Shown here: positions 21,881-34,877 of the stretch, in pieces | How the letters are laid out: each line of letters opens with the position of its first letter | Numbering within the stretch: the stretch's first letter is position 1 | DNA from: Emmonsiellopsis sp. PD_33 | Lineage: Eukaryota > Ascomycota > Eurotiomycetes > Onygenales > Ajellomycetaceae | Length of the DNA: 64,000 bases | Assembly (NCBI GenBank): GCA_032988165.1 | Contig: JANTQF010000006.1 | Coordinates: 224,994 to 288,993 of the forward strand | Direction: 5' to 3' | Program-made: the position numbers and the translations under genes | Notes under the pieces: generated by a model | Seen by the model: the letters and a program-made list of their open reading frames with translations, nothing else | Databases searched by the model: none | Told to the model about the DNA's origin: nothing

Positions 21881-24510
21881 TCACCAACAATAGAATTAAA
21901 AGGAATGTTATTATAGTAGTAGTAAAAGAAACTCTACTGACTAAACAGCTATTTCTCAGCATCTATCATAGTTGTAAAGGCATGAACTGCAGCCCCCACA
22001 GCTCTCTTATGCTAGACCAGAACATAATTCTTGGCTGGCTGATTAGATACCAGGCCAAAAAGAATTTATTACTCTCTCTGGATTAAAGGATCATTCCATC
22101 ACTAACATCCAATCAAAGCTTCAGAAAGTGCACTAAGACCTGTCACAGCCATGGTGGCAGGAAAGTGATAAGGAATGCTGTCATACAGAACAGGCAGGCT
22201 GGAGGGTATCACAGGTCTGTGAATGAGATCTTAATTTGCCTGTGAGAGCTACTCCTATATATTACTCTCTAGAACTTTCAAAGACTTACTATCTTCCTGA
22301 ATTTCAATGAATTATAGAAGCATCATTCTCCACTCAATCATAGCTGAGCCAGTACTCTCATGGGAAATGTGTGGCATGATGATTCACACATCTCCCTGTT
22401 TGTAAGAAATGATCTTTCAGCTGGTCTTGAAATCCTGCAAATCTTAATTAGTGAGCATCTATAGGGAGATGTCCTGAATGATTCTATCATTCAGAAACCC
22501 CCTTCCATAAAGTTGGTAATTCCACTCAGAGACACAGTAATGCATGCCAGAGACTACAGTTATGCAGTTTGCATGATCCTCATTTATCATGCTAATGAAC
22601 CCTTGAATCATATTCATACTATGATTCTCCTCAGTGAGGTGCTAAATGTTGATATTGATATGCTAGAAAAATGTGCTATCCCCCTTTCTGATGAACTTGA
22701 TGTAATAAGGGTAGGAGATGAGCCTCATCTGGTGATCTGGGTGAAGAGTGACATATCAGGCTGCAGGCATAGTAAACTGGGTTCTGATGAATTATCTACT
22801 GAATGATTTCATAGAGCATCATGCAGAGCCACCCCAGCAACTTCTAATCCTTTTGCTGATGAAATGAGTATATATTCCATTTATATGCTACCATCTTTCT
22901 GAGTGTGTTGTATGCAGCAGGCACATTTCCCACAGCTATTTCCATTCAGAGCTAGGAGAAAATTAGAAGAGATAAAGAGCCATCTGCATCCCAGTCATTC
23001 AGCATGAGGTCTACATTTATGCTTTCCAGGCCAAGGTTCTTCAACATACTCACTCAGTTTAGTGGAGCAATGGAAGGGAGGGCAGCATGCTTCATGTGAT
23101 ATATCTGAAGAAGATTCTCTGGGCAGGCAGGGTAGTGCTCTTTGCAAAAATAATGAAAAGTGCTGTTAGCAGTGCAGATCTGGCTAAGATTTCTGTGGCT
23201 ATTAATGACAGTCTTAAGCCTGAATGTTAAAGCTGCCTGATTCAAACTCTGAGTCAGCAAACTGATTTTCCCTTCAAGATTGACAGCATGGTGATAGCAT
23301 AAAGGAAAAGAAGACAATAGCTTTATGAGCTAATTTAGAAGCTTGACAAGCTGGCTATCATTCAGCTCCTTTGTATCATTAAGCTAAGCTTTCAAGGCAG
23401 GCTTGATATTCTGACAATATGTGCATCCATAATGGCCAGTCTTCTAACACTTTTCAATAGCTTCAGTAACATCAGGATCCTCCTTATTAGTATCTTGATT
23501 CTCAAGCTCTGTCATTTCTTCTGGCAACAGGCTGGCAAAATGGGAGAGGCTGACATTGGACAGGAAGATAGCTATTGATAAAACTGATTGGCTAGAGACA
23601 TGTCATGGGCAAGGAGCAGGTAAAACAGGGCCAGGATTTCAAGAAGCATCAGATAAGAAAGTAGAAGAGGACATGGGAATCAATTCAGAATGGTGATAAT
23701 TATTCTGAGGAGGGTGAGGAGAAGGCAGAGGCATTTGACCAGTCATATGAGAATTGTGTGGTGAAGCTGGAGGAGGCTGATGCTGAAGATTTCAAGAGAG
23801 TGGAGATAAAGAAATTAGTGGGTAAGAGTTAGCAGGTACAGGAAGAGATAGTGAGGCATCTACAGTAAGAATTCCACTAGAACCAATATAAAGCCTAGTA
23901 GCATGGATGGCTTCCATATTCAACTCAGAGCCAACAAAATCTGGCCTTGAGGCATTCTCAAGGTCTAAAAGCATCAGTTCCTTATGAAGCTTTTTACCCT
24001 TTCCAGGATTTTGAGATAACTGAATCCATATTACCTGGTTGATTCTCCTCACTGCAGATAGATAGTCATAATTCCTTGTAAGAGTTGCTGCATATCTGCA
24101 TCATTTATCCTTCTTCAGCATCAGTCAGAATTCATTAGTAATAGTCTTTCCTCAGTGTTCCACACAAGTTTTATACTCTTCTGAAGTGTGATTTCAGTGA
24201 ACCCTAACTGTCTCTATCATGTGATAGATCTCCACTGTCTAGTAGCAGAAGTTAGCTTCAGACACCACTGCCTGCCAGGCCCTATCCTCCTTCATCCATT
24301 CAAAATATGCAGTAATCTCCTCCTCTCTATCTTCATGCCTGCTCATGATTAGATTGGTGATTTCACACTGGACCTGATAGTATAGAGCTGCATGCCTATC
24401 AAGGGTATCAATATACTTCTAAATCTCCCTGGTGGTTGACAACTTTTTCTTCCCATGCTCAATCAAGGCAAGGGAGTTAGTGGGCTTCAGGGCCAGGGCA
24501 CACAGATTTT
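21880..24510 (-). pseudogene. G3 extra 3' ORF, unknown function
   Basis: A minus-strand reading stays nearly open from about 24500 to about 21850, downstream of integrase. Segments include Lys-Tyr-Ile-Asp-Thr-Leu-Asp-Arg-His-Ala near 24400, a predominantly open stretch 24052-23792, a Pro/Ser/His-rich linker near 23700, a possible Cys-rich patch (Lys-Thr-Gly-His-Tyr-Gly-Cys-Thr-Tyr-Cys) near 23430, an open block 23317-23054, and Cys-Val-Ala-Thr-Glu-Gly-Asp-Thr near 21870. It would encode some 800 residues. I see no signal peptide or clear transmembrane segment that would mark an envelope-like gene, and I do not recognise a family. Frame continuity over so long a distance argues for a real gene; possibly two exons or two genes. 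Confidence 0.55.
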
Positions 24511-24999
24511 AGCAATTTGACATTTTGCAGGAAGGAAGTGAGGGAAATCATAGATATAGCACTATTATATGTTGGTGTAGGTTGGTTCAAGAGTAAGACT
24601 GAGATATCTGTGATGATGATGAGGGGAAAGTGGAGGGGAATACAGAGCAGAGTGTGCTCTTATAATTTTTTAAATGTGAGATGCAAAAGGTGGCTGCAGC
24701 CAGCAAAATGAGAGAATGAGAAAGGCATACTATCATTTTGATGGCCATAAAATGAAAGAAATAAAGAAAACTGCAAAGGAATGTGAAGATGCATCTAGAT
24801 CCTAACATACTACTCATGCCAGCATTTGAACCATAAAGAGACAGCTAATAAAGAAAATAAACTGATGAGTAGATACAGTCAAACAAAGGAAATAAAGAAA
24901 GAATGAATGGAATAAGGAAATGAATGTAGTGGTCAGATAATGACCACAAAACTTTTATCATGAGAAATTAGAGACTACAAAGCATCCTCTCCCCCACCC

Positions 25000-27900
25000 A
25001 CATCTTCTTCCTCCTCACTGCTATCCTCCACCAGATCTACATTATTCAACACCACTGGCATTTAGTCATTATAAAGGTAAAATTTCTTTATTTAGTTACC
25101 TATAGTAGTGCTGTGGAACAGTGTGCCATTCAGTTCTTTAAGGCAGTAAGTGCCTTTCTTATGGTTTGCTTCTCATACACAATATGGACCCAACCATCAG
25201 AAGTTAAGCTTAATGGAATAGGATGTCTCTATTTTGATGTCATGTAGAAGGACAAGATCTCCCATCTGGACTGAATTGTACACTAATTGCTTGATTTCAT
25301 TAAATACATCCCAATTTTTCTCTCATGCATGTTGTAGGTGAAAGGCTGCCTCCTCTAGATTCTCATTCTGTCTCTCCAACTGTTGAATCTGCATGTATAT
25401 CAAGTTGGCATGAGAGTAAACAGTGTGCTATGGAAGTATTTACCATGTTGGTACCTCAAGCTCAACAGGAAGAATAGCATTATAGTCATATTGCAGATAG
25501 AATGATATCTCACCTGTTGACTGTTGAATGGAGATATAATCTACCCACAATGCTAAGTGGAAATGATTAACCCAATTCCTCTCATTTGCAACAAGCTTTA
25601 CCAGTGCATCTGAAATAGGGTAGTGGCCATGTTCAACCATGCCATTTGCTTTCACATTGTATGGTGAAATTGTTATTTGCCTGATATGATACTTGGCAGT
25701 GAGAATCCTGATCCACTTCTGATTTTCTAGCCCACCATCACAAATCATTTCTTGGAAACAGCCATGCTAGCATATGATATCCTCATAAATGAATTATACT
25801 ACATGTTCAGCCTTAGCATGCATAAGGGGCCAGCCTTTAACCCAGCCAGTAAGGTCATTCCAAGTAATAACTGCACATGATTTTCCCTGGTTCTTTGGAA
25901 ACTTGATGACATTGATACACCACTTATCCTATAGATAGTTGTGGTGAGTTGGATACAGTGGTTTCTTGAGGTAGTCACTTTCCTGAAATTGACACTTGTG
26001 GCATCTCTTGCAGTACACCTTGACCTCACTGAACAAGCCTTCTCACTAATATTGCTGAGAAACCTTGTGATTGGTTGCCTTACAGCCTTTATAATCAGAC
26101 TCATCATATATTTGAGCAATGATTTCCTTCTGTTCATCTGGATCATCCACCATGTGCCTTAGTAGAATCCCTTTGCCTGACTGATGAAATAGATGTTGCC
26201 CATGCACCACATAGTTCAGCACATGTTTGTGCTATTTTGGGAAGACCTTGCAAGAGATATCATTAGGCTGCTTCAGGGTGGTGAGGTATCTGGCAATCAA
26301 TTTGCTGTGATTAGAATAGAAGGGTGAAAGAACATAAGATTCTTTGCTGTTAGCATCATCAGGAACTTTGAAGTTAGAGATAGTAGTAGAAGCCATGCTG
26401 ATGCAATTGAGTTTCATCTCAATGAATTCATTGATGTTCTGATTCTCAGGCATCTTACCATTAGCAGGCAATTATTGAGAAAGACCATCAGCAGTGCTAT
26501 GAATTTGATCAGAAATGTGATGGACATCAAAATTGAACATCTGAATCCATGCAAGCCAGTTAATTATCAGAGCACCAGAAAGATCAGTGGCTGTCTAGTT
26601 GAGTTAAGCAATCAAGATTTTCACATCAGTTTTGAGAATGAAGTGAATATCATATAGGTAATATCAGCATTTCTTTAGCATTTTGAGGACAGCTTGGCAT
26701 TCTTATTTTCCTGTGTCATATTTTGCTTCCACTGGGCTTCAGATTCTACTTTCATATTAGTAGGGATGAAGCTTCTTGTTCCCAACATCTTGCTAGCTCA
26801 GTGTTTCTCCTCAGTTATGCTTGCTAGCATCAGTTGCAATCATGATATCCCCAGTGCCTTTAGAATAATCAATGCAGCACAGAGTAGGAGTAGTTGTCAG
26901 TGCCATCTTCAGGACTGACATGATGTTTGATTGCTTGAGTCTCCAGAGGAAAAAGGTGTTCTTTTTGAACAGTGAATAAATTGAATTGGAAATGAGGGCA
27001 AAGTTTGAAATCTAAATGTGATAATACACATAAACACTGATGAAGGTACAAGCTCCAGAGATCTCAGTTGATTCAGGCCATTCAATGATTTTGATAATTT
27101 TAGTGGCCTCAGGGTGGCACCCATCAGCATCAATAATGTATTCAATGAGAACCATACTGGAGCAGCCAAACTCAGATTTTGCAATCTGAATGTATGTGTT
27201 TGAGAGCTCAATGCTGACCAGGGTCTGATCCAGATTTTAAAGATACTCTAAAACAAACTGGTGAATTTCTAGCATGACCTCTTTGTTGTTATACTGAGAT
27301 TATAGATCCTTCACATCAATGTCATCCATGAAATTATGTGCCTGATGAGGAATGTTTAAATGGAGAATATAAGCTATGACTCAGCAGAAGGTAGTAATAG
27401 AATTCATGACATTCTGTGATAATATTATCTGGTAAAGAAGGTCAATCAGGGTTTGAAAGGCAGTCATATTACAGCTATCCTCATGCAAAGTGATCTGATT
27501 GTATCTGGAAAAGAAATCTATCATGCTGGTGATGACTTACCCAGTAAAATCTTCTGTAAAAGTATCAGCACTGAGAGGGATATAGGCATTCTGAACTATA
27601 ACAGCATTTATATCCATGCAGGCATTGATGATTTGGTATTTCTTAGACTCCTTCTTCTTGATGAGGAACCATTTATTCTGATATAGATCATAATAATGTT
27701 TAAAGATGCTAGAGTTAACTCACTTGCAAAGCATTTCTATGACTATTGATAGTAACTTTTGAGGAATAAAAAACCTAGGGGCCTGCCATGCTTCATACTT
27801 AATAGCATGAATCTTAATTGGTAGAGAGACCTCTTCAGTTAGTTTTCCATAATTACTGAAGCTCCATGTCAATGCTTTCTCCCATCTAAGTAGAATCTCA

Positions 27901-28640
27901 ATCAGCAGCTCATGCTCCTAGGGCATCAAGATCAATTCAATTTGAAGCTTTTCTATTCTATCAGGTGTGAGGCAAGAGCTACATAGGCAATCTGAGAAAT
28001 GAGGTATGATTAGGTGATTATAAGATAAAGGTAGATCCTTTATAGATTTGATGTTGTTTTGATATCATTTCTGATGAATCTCTCTCCATCAATTCATCCC
28101 ACTATGTATCCCTCCATCTGTCACTGGCATATTGAGAGGCTGAATCTTATCCACTTTTCACTTGTATAGTATGATAACAATCAGGTGATGAGATCAAGGA
28201 GAAGGCTCAGCAGAATCATAGAGAGGAAGGTTGTGCAGTTGAATGCCATAAACTTGATAAATTTCAGAGATAGGATACTACAAGAAAGGAAACATAGCAT
28301 GTGAGGATAGCTGAAAGCACTGTCACAGAATGGCAGGAATGTGCAGTGAAGATTTCTGAGGCAATTAAATGATGACCTCTAATTAGCTGGAGGTATTTAT
28401 TAGCCCCAGGCTGGGAAATCATGATTGGCTGGATTCCCTTTCATTGCTCTTGCACAGTAGAATCTCTACCCTACCATCTATCACACTAATACTACTGACT
28501 CTGACTTCATCTCTTTACTCACTATCATCATTATGAAGATCAGTTGGACTCAGCACCTCTAATTTAAAGACTGATGCTTGCCATGAAGATCATTCAGCTG
28601 CCTGTCACTATAATCTCCTGAAGAATAGTTGAGGAAGGAG
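25000..28640 (-). pseudogene. G3 pol: RT, RNase H, integrase
   Basis: Read right to left. RT has Lys-Trp-Phe-Leu-Ile-Lys-Lys-Lys near 27660, Met-Ile-Asp-Phe-Phe-Ser-Arg-Tyr near 27520 (the DxxxG/Y region) and Asn-Phe-Met-Asp-Asp-Ile near 27330, the catalytic box with both Asp present. RNase H starts at Ile-Ala-Thr-Asp-Ala-Ser near 26840. Integrase has a His/Cys region around 26000-26100. Its core contains Ile-Cys-Asp-Gly-Gly-Leu-Glu-Asn at about 25735, then Ser-Pro-Tyr-Asn-Val-Lys-Ala-Asn-Gly-Met-Val-Glu at about 25650, the family SPYxPxANGxxE block with the catalytic Glu. Open frames of about 100 codons survive, so G3 is better preserved than G1 copies 2 and 3. Confidence 0.88.
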
Positions 28641-28714
28641 ACCTGATTAGTTTCATCATCTAGGTTGAAAATTGTGACAGTGATGCCACCTACATTATCT
28701 ATCTATTATGCTAA

Positions 28715-29020
28715 CTAAGTCACATTTTCATAGGGATAGCCTAGAATGCACTCATAGGAATCATACTTCAGGATGAAGAAGGTTTGAGGTATAGATATAG
28801 ATCTAACATGAACTGAGACATTCTTATAGATTCTAATAATGCTACTGTGCTGACCACCAGCACTAAGAATCAGCTTGAGAGTATCTTTCTGAATAATCAG
28901 GCTGAGACTCAAGGCAGTGCTCTTCACCATGCAGTTGATCTCTGCCCTGCCATTAAATATAGCTTCAGTCTGACCCTTTCCAATGCTGACAGAAAACTTG
29001 ATATGGCCAATGAACATCAA
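28715..29020 (-). pseudogene. G3 retropepsin-like protease
   Basis: A 101-codon open frame: Ala-Ile-Phe-Asn-Gly-Arg-Ala-Glu-Ile-Asn stands where aspartic proteases of this group have (F)DxGAExN, so the catalytic Asp (usually D-x-G) is Asn here. The C-terminal Cys-Ile-Leu-Gly-Tyr-Pro-Tyr-Glu corresponds to the ILGxPxE flap-distal motif. Lies between the gag zinc knuckle and RT, as expected. Confidence 0.8.
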
Positions 29021-29049
29021 GTTCCACTGAGAGTCATATTCTGAGATAT

Positions 29050-31060
29050 GATAGGAGAGCTAAACAAAGAAGACTCTGGCAGATTCCTCCTCAATCATAT
29101 GTTGCTGAACTTCAGCTGAAAGATTCTAAAAGAATGTCTGCTGTAGCTAGGCAGAGCAGGCCATAATATTCTTGAGCTGAATTTCTGTGATCTCTTGACA
29201 CATGATTTTCTCAAAGATGATCTGGGTTGTAGTGGCATGGTTCTCCTTATTCTTCATTTCAATAGAGAGCTTGGGACCTTTAGATTTTCTGGAACAGCAG
29301 AGAATGGTTTTCTTCTGGATCTCAGGCACTTTGACCATCTCAGCATCAGACACAGCTTCATCAATCAGCTAGGTCAGCATTTCATCCTGTAGTTGGCCAT
29401 CAAGAAGGGTCTGTGATTCATTGGGATTAGGTGAAGGTGAGATGATGTTCTCAGCAAATGAAACTGATTTTTGGGAGCCATCTGAATAGCAACTGGCCCT
29501 TCAAGAATGAGTAGAAGATAGGGCTTTCTCCTTTTCAATCCAGCTAGAGAGTGTAGATTGATTCTTATCAGTAGCTGACTCTTTATTCTTATTATTTCCA
29601 GTAGCAGCCTGAGCAGCCATCACACTAGTAACCCCTTCTACCTCATTATCTGAGTTACTCTCTTCTGCACCACTCTCAAATCCAACATTGCATATGCTAA
29701 TAAAATTGACTGCCAGTAATAGACTACTGTCAGAGGAAACAAGAATGCTACCATTATTGCAGAGTTTTACTGCTAATAGGACAATGGGAGGTGTAGATCT
29801 CTACTCAAGAGCATACTTGATGATGACAATGTATGGTTCATACTGATTCACATTGATCTTTGGGCTGCACTGCATCACCTGTCTGTCAAAGTATTCACTC
29901 ATTCTATTTTAATGGATCTTTCCTTGGTCAATCAGCTCACCAATTCAGAGGCACTGAGGGAGCATATGAGATGAGTTGCCACAGCCCTAACAAGCATGAG
30001 AAGGATGATCATATTGTGACATGCTTCCAGACCTAGATCAATATGAACCATCAGGGCCATGCTGCATCTCATAATAGAAAACATTCACAAGATCTCAAGC
30101 AGGATCAATAGATTCCTGGTTGGTGAGAATATATGGCACCACAGCTGATTGTTGCATATTCTCCTGCTGTTGGAAACCTACAATAGCCAGTAATAGTACA
30201 TCCATCTAGTTGACAAGAGATTCAAGCAAGCTGTCATTCAAATTTCTTGGAGCTGAATCAGAAGAAGTAGATAGTGCAGAGAGGGCCACTTGAGATCTCA
30301 GCACAGTCAAGGTAGGTAAATTGAAGATAGGTTGAGTAGGAGGCAGCTGAGTGGGCAATATCATATGAGAACCCAGATCAGGTGTGATCATCTAGGCTAT
30401 CTTTTTCTTGACTTTCTGAGATTCTACTGCAGCTTCATAAACCTTCAAAATTTTCTACTCAGATGGATTATTTTGGTCAAACCTAGCCTTGCAAAAAGCC
30501 TTCTTGCAAACTTCATCAGGTAAACCTTATAAGAACAACTGGCAGGCAAGAGATTCCTGGATCTCATTTCAGCTGATCAGTGGCTCAGCAATGGTACAGA
30601 ATTAGCAGCAGAAAGTGAGAATGTCTCAGCTGGAAGATCATTTGAAACTAGATAGAGCATTCAGGTAGGTCTGATTGTATATTTACTGATGAGCATCATC
30701 CTGCTAGAACTCTGACATCAACCTTGCTTTGACTTTGATCCAGGTTTGCAGGTTCTTCACCAATCAATTCACATAGCCCTGCAGTTCTATAGAGTAATAG
30801 TTGCACAGCACTGTCAAGGCTTCATCCTCAGGAATATGGTGTAGCTTCAGCACAGCATTGAACTGGTTGACAAACTGAGTGACATCTTTCCCATCAAAAG
30901 AGGGGGCTCCAAGGGATCCAGGAACTGGCATGGGTATGACAAGTCACTAATAAACCATTCCACTTTCAGGAGGCAAGGCACTGCTAGGTGTAGGCAGGCC
31001 TGATGAGGAATTGGTAGAGCTGAACATCTTCTTACTGTTGATCTTGATTTTTAGTGGCAG
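29050..31060 (-). pseudogene. G3 gag with CCHC knuckle
   Basis: The minus strand contains Cys-stop-Gly-Cys-Gly-Asn-Ser-Ser-His-Met-Leu-Pro-Gln-Cys near 29955-29995, a perfect C-x2-C-x4-H-x4-C knuckle apart from one Trp-to-stop change. Capsid-type sequence upstream (30200-31000) and a charged linker downstream (29150-29800) lead into the protease. The likely start is near 31030-31060, where Met-Phe-Ser-Ser-Thr-Asn-Ser-Ser opens the reading. Confidence 0.75.
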
Positions 31061-31543
31061 AGCTGATGCTTTTCCTGATTAAGTTCAATAATGAGCAATG
31101 GAATCCAACTGAGTGTGCTTAGGAGGTATATATTAATGGAGAAACAAGTAGACAAGCAGTTTACATTCATAAATAAAAAATAGGTCAATAATGGTGACAA
31201 TATCTGTGTCCTTCTATAGGTAGAGATTCAGGGACTCAAGGAAGAGAAGGAATTGCAAGATCTGCTGCAGATTTTTCTTCTCATAAGAGTCTGCATTTGT
31301 TGAGGAATGGCTTGATAATTTTAATAGTTCAGCAGATTCATTCTTTGAAGTTTTCTTCTGGCAGTATTATCATTGGTCCAGCTACAAAGCTGTGGGCCCA
31401 CTCCAACCAAATGGGCCTATCACAAACTGAAATAAGAGAATTGCATTGAGCAGCACACTCAACAAAAGAAAAGGAAAAAGAGGAAAGGAACTCAGCATAG
31501 CTATCTGTATCAATGCTGCCACCTGTTCATCCATTCATGTTTT

Positions 31544-31559
31544 CAATTGTGTGCACCAA
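31544..31559 (-). other. G3 primer-binding site
   Basis: The minus strand after the LTR end reads TTGGTGCACACAATTG. One spacer base is followed by TGG, complementary to the CCA end of a tRNA. The tRNA species cannot be assigned by eye. Confidence 0.7.
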
Positions 31560-31878
31560 TGAAGTGGGAACAGGGTGTGTGTGTCAGGTGGCACTGAACA
31601 GGGCAGCAGCAAACACAAGAAAAGAATTGATATCAATGTTAAAGCAGAGGAATGTATTGGCAATCTATAGTACAAAACAACACAGTAATAGAATGATAAG
31701 GCAACACTCAAAAGAAACAAAAGATCTATCTCAAAGAAGCATACACATGCATGAGAAATCCATGAATGAACAGATGATGTCTCACAATGAAAGGAAAATA
31801 TCTATCTTCATGGCTGTGCTTGGCAGCAAAAAGCCTTGGTGAAAAATTGATCCAACCCGACGGCAGATCCCCACCACA
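31560..31878 (-). repeat. G3 5' LTR (319 bp)
   Basis: Plus strand starts TGAAGTGGGAACAGG and ends CCCCACCACA. It keeps one CpG pair (CCCGACGGC) where the partner has CCTGACAGC. Same length as the partner and no indels by eye. Confidence 0.96.
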
Positions 31879-31882
31879 ATAC

Positions 31883-34877
31883 TAATATCAATATCAATTA
31901 GATTCTGTAAAGTTTTTCTCCAAGGATATAACCTCCAATATGAAATATCTTCTATAATAAGGCTTCTAAAACATCCTTTAACCATAGAACATATTCTATA
32001 AAGCTGGGAAGGCACTAACTTCAATGAATTCTCTGAGTTTTCATTCCAATCTTTATACTTATCCCAATCTAACTCATTTCCTGAGTTATATGGTAGATAA
32101 GATGAGGAAACTCTCTATCTAATTGGATGTTTCAAGCTCATTTTCATTATTCTTAAAGTATAATTCATACATACCTTTTCCAGCCTTATCTCAGGAGGTG
32201 GAATAGAAGCTTCAATCTCCATAGCTCTATATGAAGAAGTCTTAAAAGCTCCTAGAATCCTTCTTAATGTCTGGTTCTGAAGTTTTTGAAACCAACTTAG
32301 ATAATTCTTTTGATTCTTCCCCCAAATCTGGACTGCAAAATCAGACACTGAGGCTGTGCAGGCTATATAAAGTTGTCTTATAGCCTGAAAAGATAAGCCT
32401 CTCTCAGTATTAGAAAGTCTAAGTATATTACTCAGTGTCTTCTCTGCCTGTGCCAGTCTGATCTTAATATGAGATTTAAAGGTTAACTTTGAATCCAATC
32501 AGACCCCTAGTCATCTAACTGACTCTTTAGGCTTGATTTCTCTTCTTAATAGTGTAATAGAGTAATTCCTCTCTCTAGATTTAGAATAGAAATGAATCAA
32601 TTCAGTCTTATCCATATCAAACTGAATTAAATTTTCATCTCCTCTTTGAAAAACCTTCTGAGCAGCTTCCTCTATAACTCTACAGTTATTTTTTATAGAA
32701 TGAGAACTTATAATCAAGCCTAAATCATCAGCATAGCTAGGTATCCTTACTATAACTATTCTCCTATTCTTAAATAGAACAGTAGCATATATAGCAAATA
32801 GAATAGGGGAGACTGAAGATCCCTGAGGAACTCCTATCTGAAAGGCTGTCTTATCTTATTTTTGACCATTAAAGAGAAGTTGAATGGTTCTTTCAGACAT
32901 ATAACAGATAATCCAATATATTAAAGCCTTTGATAACCCTAGGTCCTGAAGGATTCTCACAAGTCTGTTCAATGAAACATGGTCAAATGCACCTTTTATA
33001 TTTATAAAAGCAGCTGAGGAAACCATCCCTTCATGCTTTACAAGTTGAATATCATGTACAACTGATAGAGCTGCATCTATAGCTGAATTCTGCCTCCTAC
33101 TACCCATCTGATCCTCATATAGAAGATCAGTAGTAGTAGCTAAATAAGATAGTCTAGTTGCTACTATCTTTTCTAGTATTTTTCCTAGGCAATTCAGTAG
33201 AGATATAACTCTATAAGACTTGGGAATTAAAGCTTTTCTGTTTGGTTTTACTAGTATAATCCTAGTAGCTTCTCTCCAGCAAAGTGGGTGATATTCAGTC
33301 TCTAATAATCTTTTAAATAACTCAAACAGTTCATCTTTTAACTCTGAATAAACCTTCTGAATAATCAAATGATTAATAGTATCAGGACCAGCAGCAGTTT
33401 TAGTAGAACTAGAATATATAGCTGTTTCTAATTCATCTTGTGATAAAACTGGCCATTCTCACTTCTCCAAGTTCTCTTGATATTTATCTAAGGGGGTATA
33501 ACTCTCTGATTCAGGAGGCTTCTGAAATAAAATCCTCATAAATGCCTGACATTTATCTTTAAATGTAACAGCCTCAATATCCTTCTCCTCATAATTATAA
33601 TTAAGAGTTGGAATCTTAGCTACACCTTTATTTTTAGTATAACTAAAGGCTTGAAAGACATTTTTTCCTTGGGCATTCTCTAAGAATTCATTTCAGCAGC
33701 TTGTTTTTACCTTTTTAATCATAGAAAAATAGTCTGACTTAGTCCTATTATATTCTTCAATAGGTACTAAGTCATTTTTCCAGTCTTTTCTAGATCTAGC
33801 AAGCTCCTTTCTCTTCTGAGTTATCTCCTCAGTCCACCAGGCCTTAGAATGCTCAGAAAGATTCTTCTTTGGAATATTATCTTTAATACTTTCTAGGATA
33901 AGCTCTGTAATTAAGGAAGCTTTTCCCTCCAGTATTTCCTCAGATATTTGATTTGAATTATCCCAGTTAAGTTCATCTTTCCTCTTTTCCTTTAGTCCTT
34001 TTAAATGAGTAAAAACCTCAGGCCAGTCAGCCTTTTCAAAGTTATATTGATTAGAAAATAAAGGATTTTCAACTAAATCCTCTATTCCTAACTGAATATC
34101 AAAGTATATAACTTCATGATCTGAACCTGAGGCCCTTTCATCTTCTATAAGTCACTGACATGATTTCTCATAAAGTTTCTTTGAGAAAAAGGTACAATCA
34201 AGAACTGATTGTCCTTCCTGACCATCTCTTTTAAATGTCATCTTATTTAGCTCATTTAGTAGATCTAACTCATTAGATATAGCCTATTCAACTATATTCT
34301 CTGCTGCTCCTGTAGGATGCACACATTTATCTTCCCACCAGAAGTAATGTGCATTAAAGTCCCCACTAATAATAGATACCTTCTCTAGTTTAAAGTCCTT
34401 TAAAGCTCTATTATAAGTCCAGCTTCTATTATTTTCTTCCAAAGATCTCTCATTATATATATTGATCAGCTGTATAGACTCTATCTGATCAAATTTATCA
34501 ATAATGTCTCCAACTAAGATATCAGAATCTGAGATTAAATCATATCTTAGATTTAATTGAAATCTAGATCTTTTCCTAGAGTATATTGCAACCCTAGGCC
34601 TGACATCAGTTTTTTCTAGAAGAAAGTAATAGTAGCTTGAATGGGAAATTAAAAACTGCTACTCTTTATCAAAGTTTCCCTTCTGAATAAGGATGAAATC
34701 AATTTTCTCCTTAAAAGCTATATTTAAATAAGAATATAGGGGTTTACTTGATCTTCCTATATTATTTTGAATAAAAGTAACCTTTGAAGAATCTTTTTTT
34801 GTCTTTTTTTGAGTGTTTTTTGGTGTAATAAACATGAGAAAGAAACAAGTAAAGTTATAGTAAAGATTTAACTCCAC
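31883..34877 (-). pseudogene. LINE ORF2 N-terminal part: endonuclease and RT
   Basis: The APE endonuclease begins near 34760 with Val-Thr-Phe-Ile-Gln-Asn-Asn-Ile-Gly-Arg-Ser and Phe-Ile-Leu-Ile-Gln, the usual LQxNxxRS...xxQE start. RT occupies about 33370-32500: Lys-Ser-Tyr-Arg-Val-Ile-Ser-Leu-Leu-Asn-Cys-Leu-Gly-Lys, then Phe-Ile-Asn-Ile-Lys-Gly-Ala-Phe-Asp (first catalytic Asp of FDIKGAFD changed to Asn), then Ser-Tyr-Ala-Asp-Asp-Leu at 32724-32735 with the YADD box intact. The thumb and connection follow to 32115. Interrupted by G3 at 31879 and continued at 20472. Confidence 0.92.

Larger units (their letters stand above)
20473..31878 (-). mobile_element. G3: 11.4-kb LTR retrotransposon nested in the LINE
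   Basis: Two 319-bp LTRs in direct orientation, ATAC duplications, a polypurine tract at 20792-20807 and a primer-binding site at 31544-31559 all fit minus-strand orientation. Gag with a CCHC knuckle, protease, RT, RNase H and integrase follow in Ty3/gypsy order, then about 4 kb of extra sequence with another long, only lightly interrupted frame before the 3' LTR. The LTRs differ at about 25 of 319 positions by eye, every one a transition. Confidence 0.95.

Noticed and set aside
22513..22806. 97-codon open frame on the plus strand inside G3
   Set aside because: G3 is oriented minus and the minus strand here also reads as a plausible continuation of the extra ORF. No domain and no plus-strand context; treated as a shadow frame.
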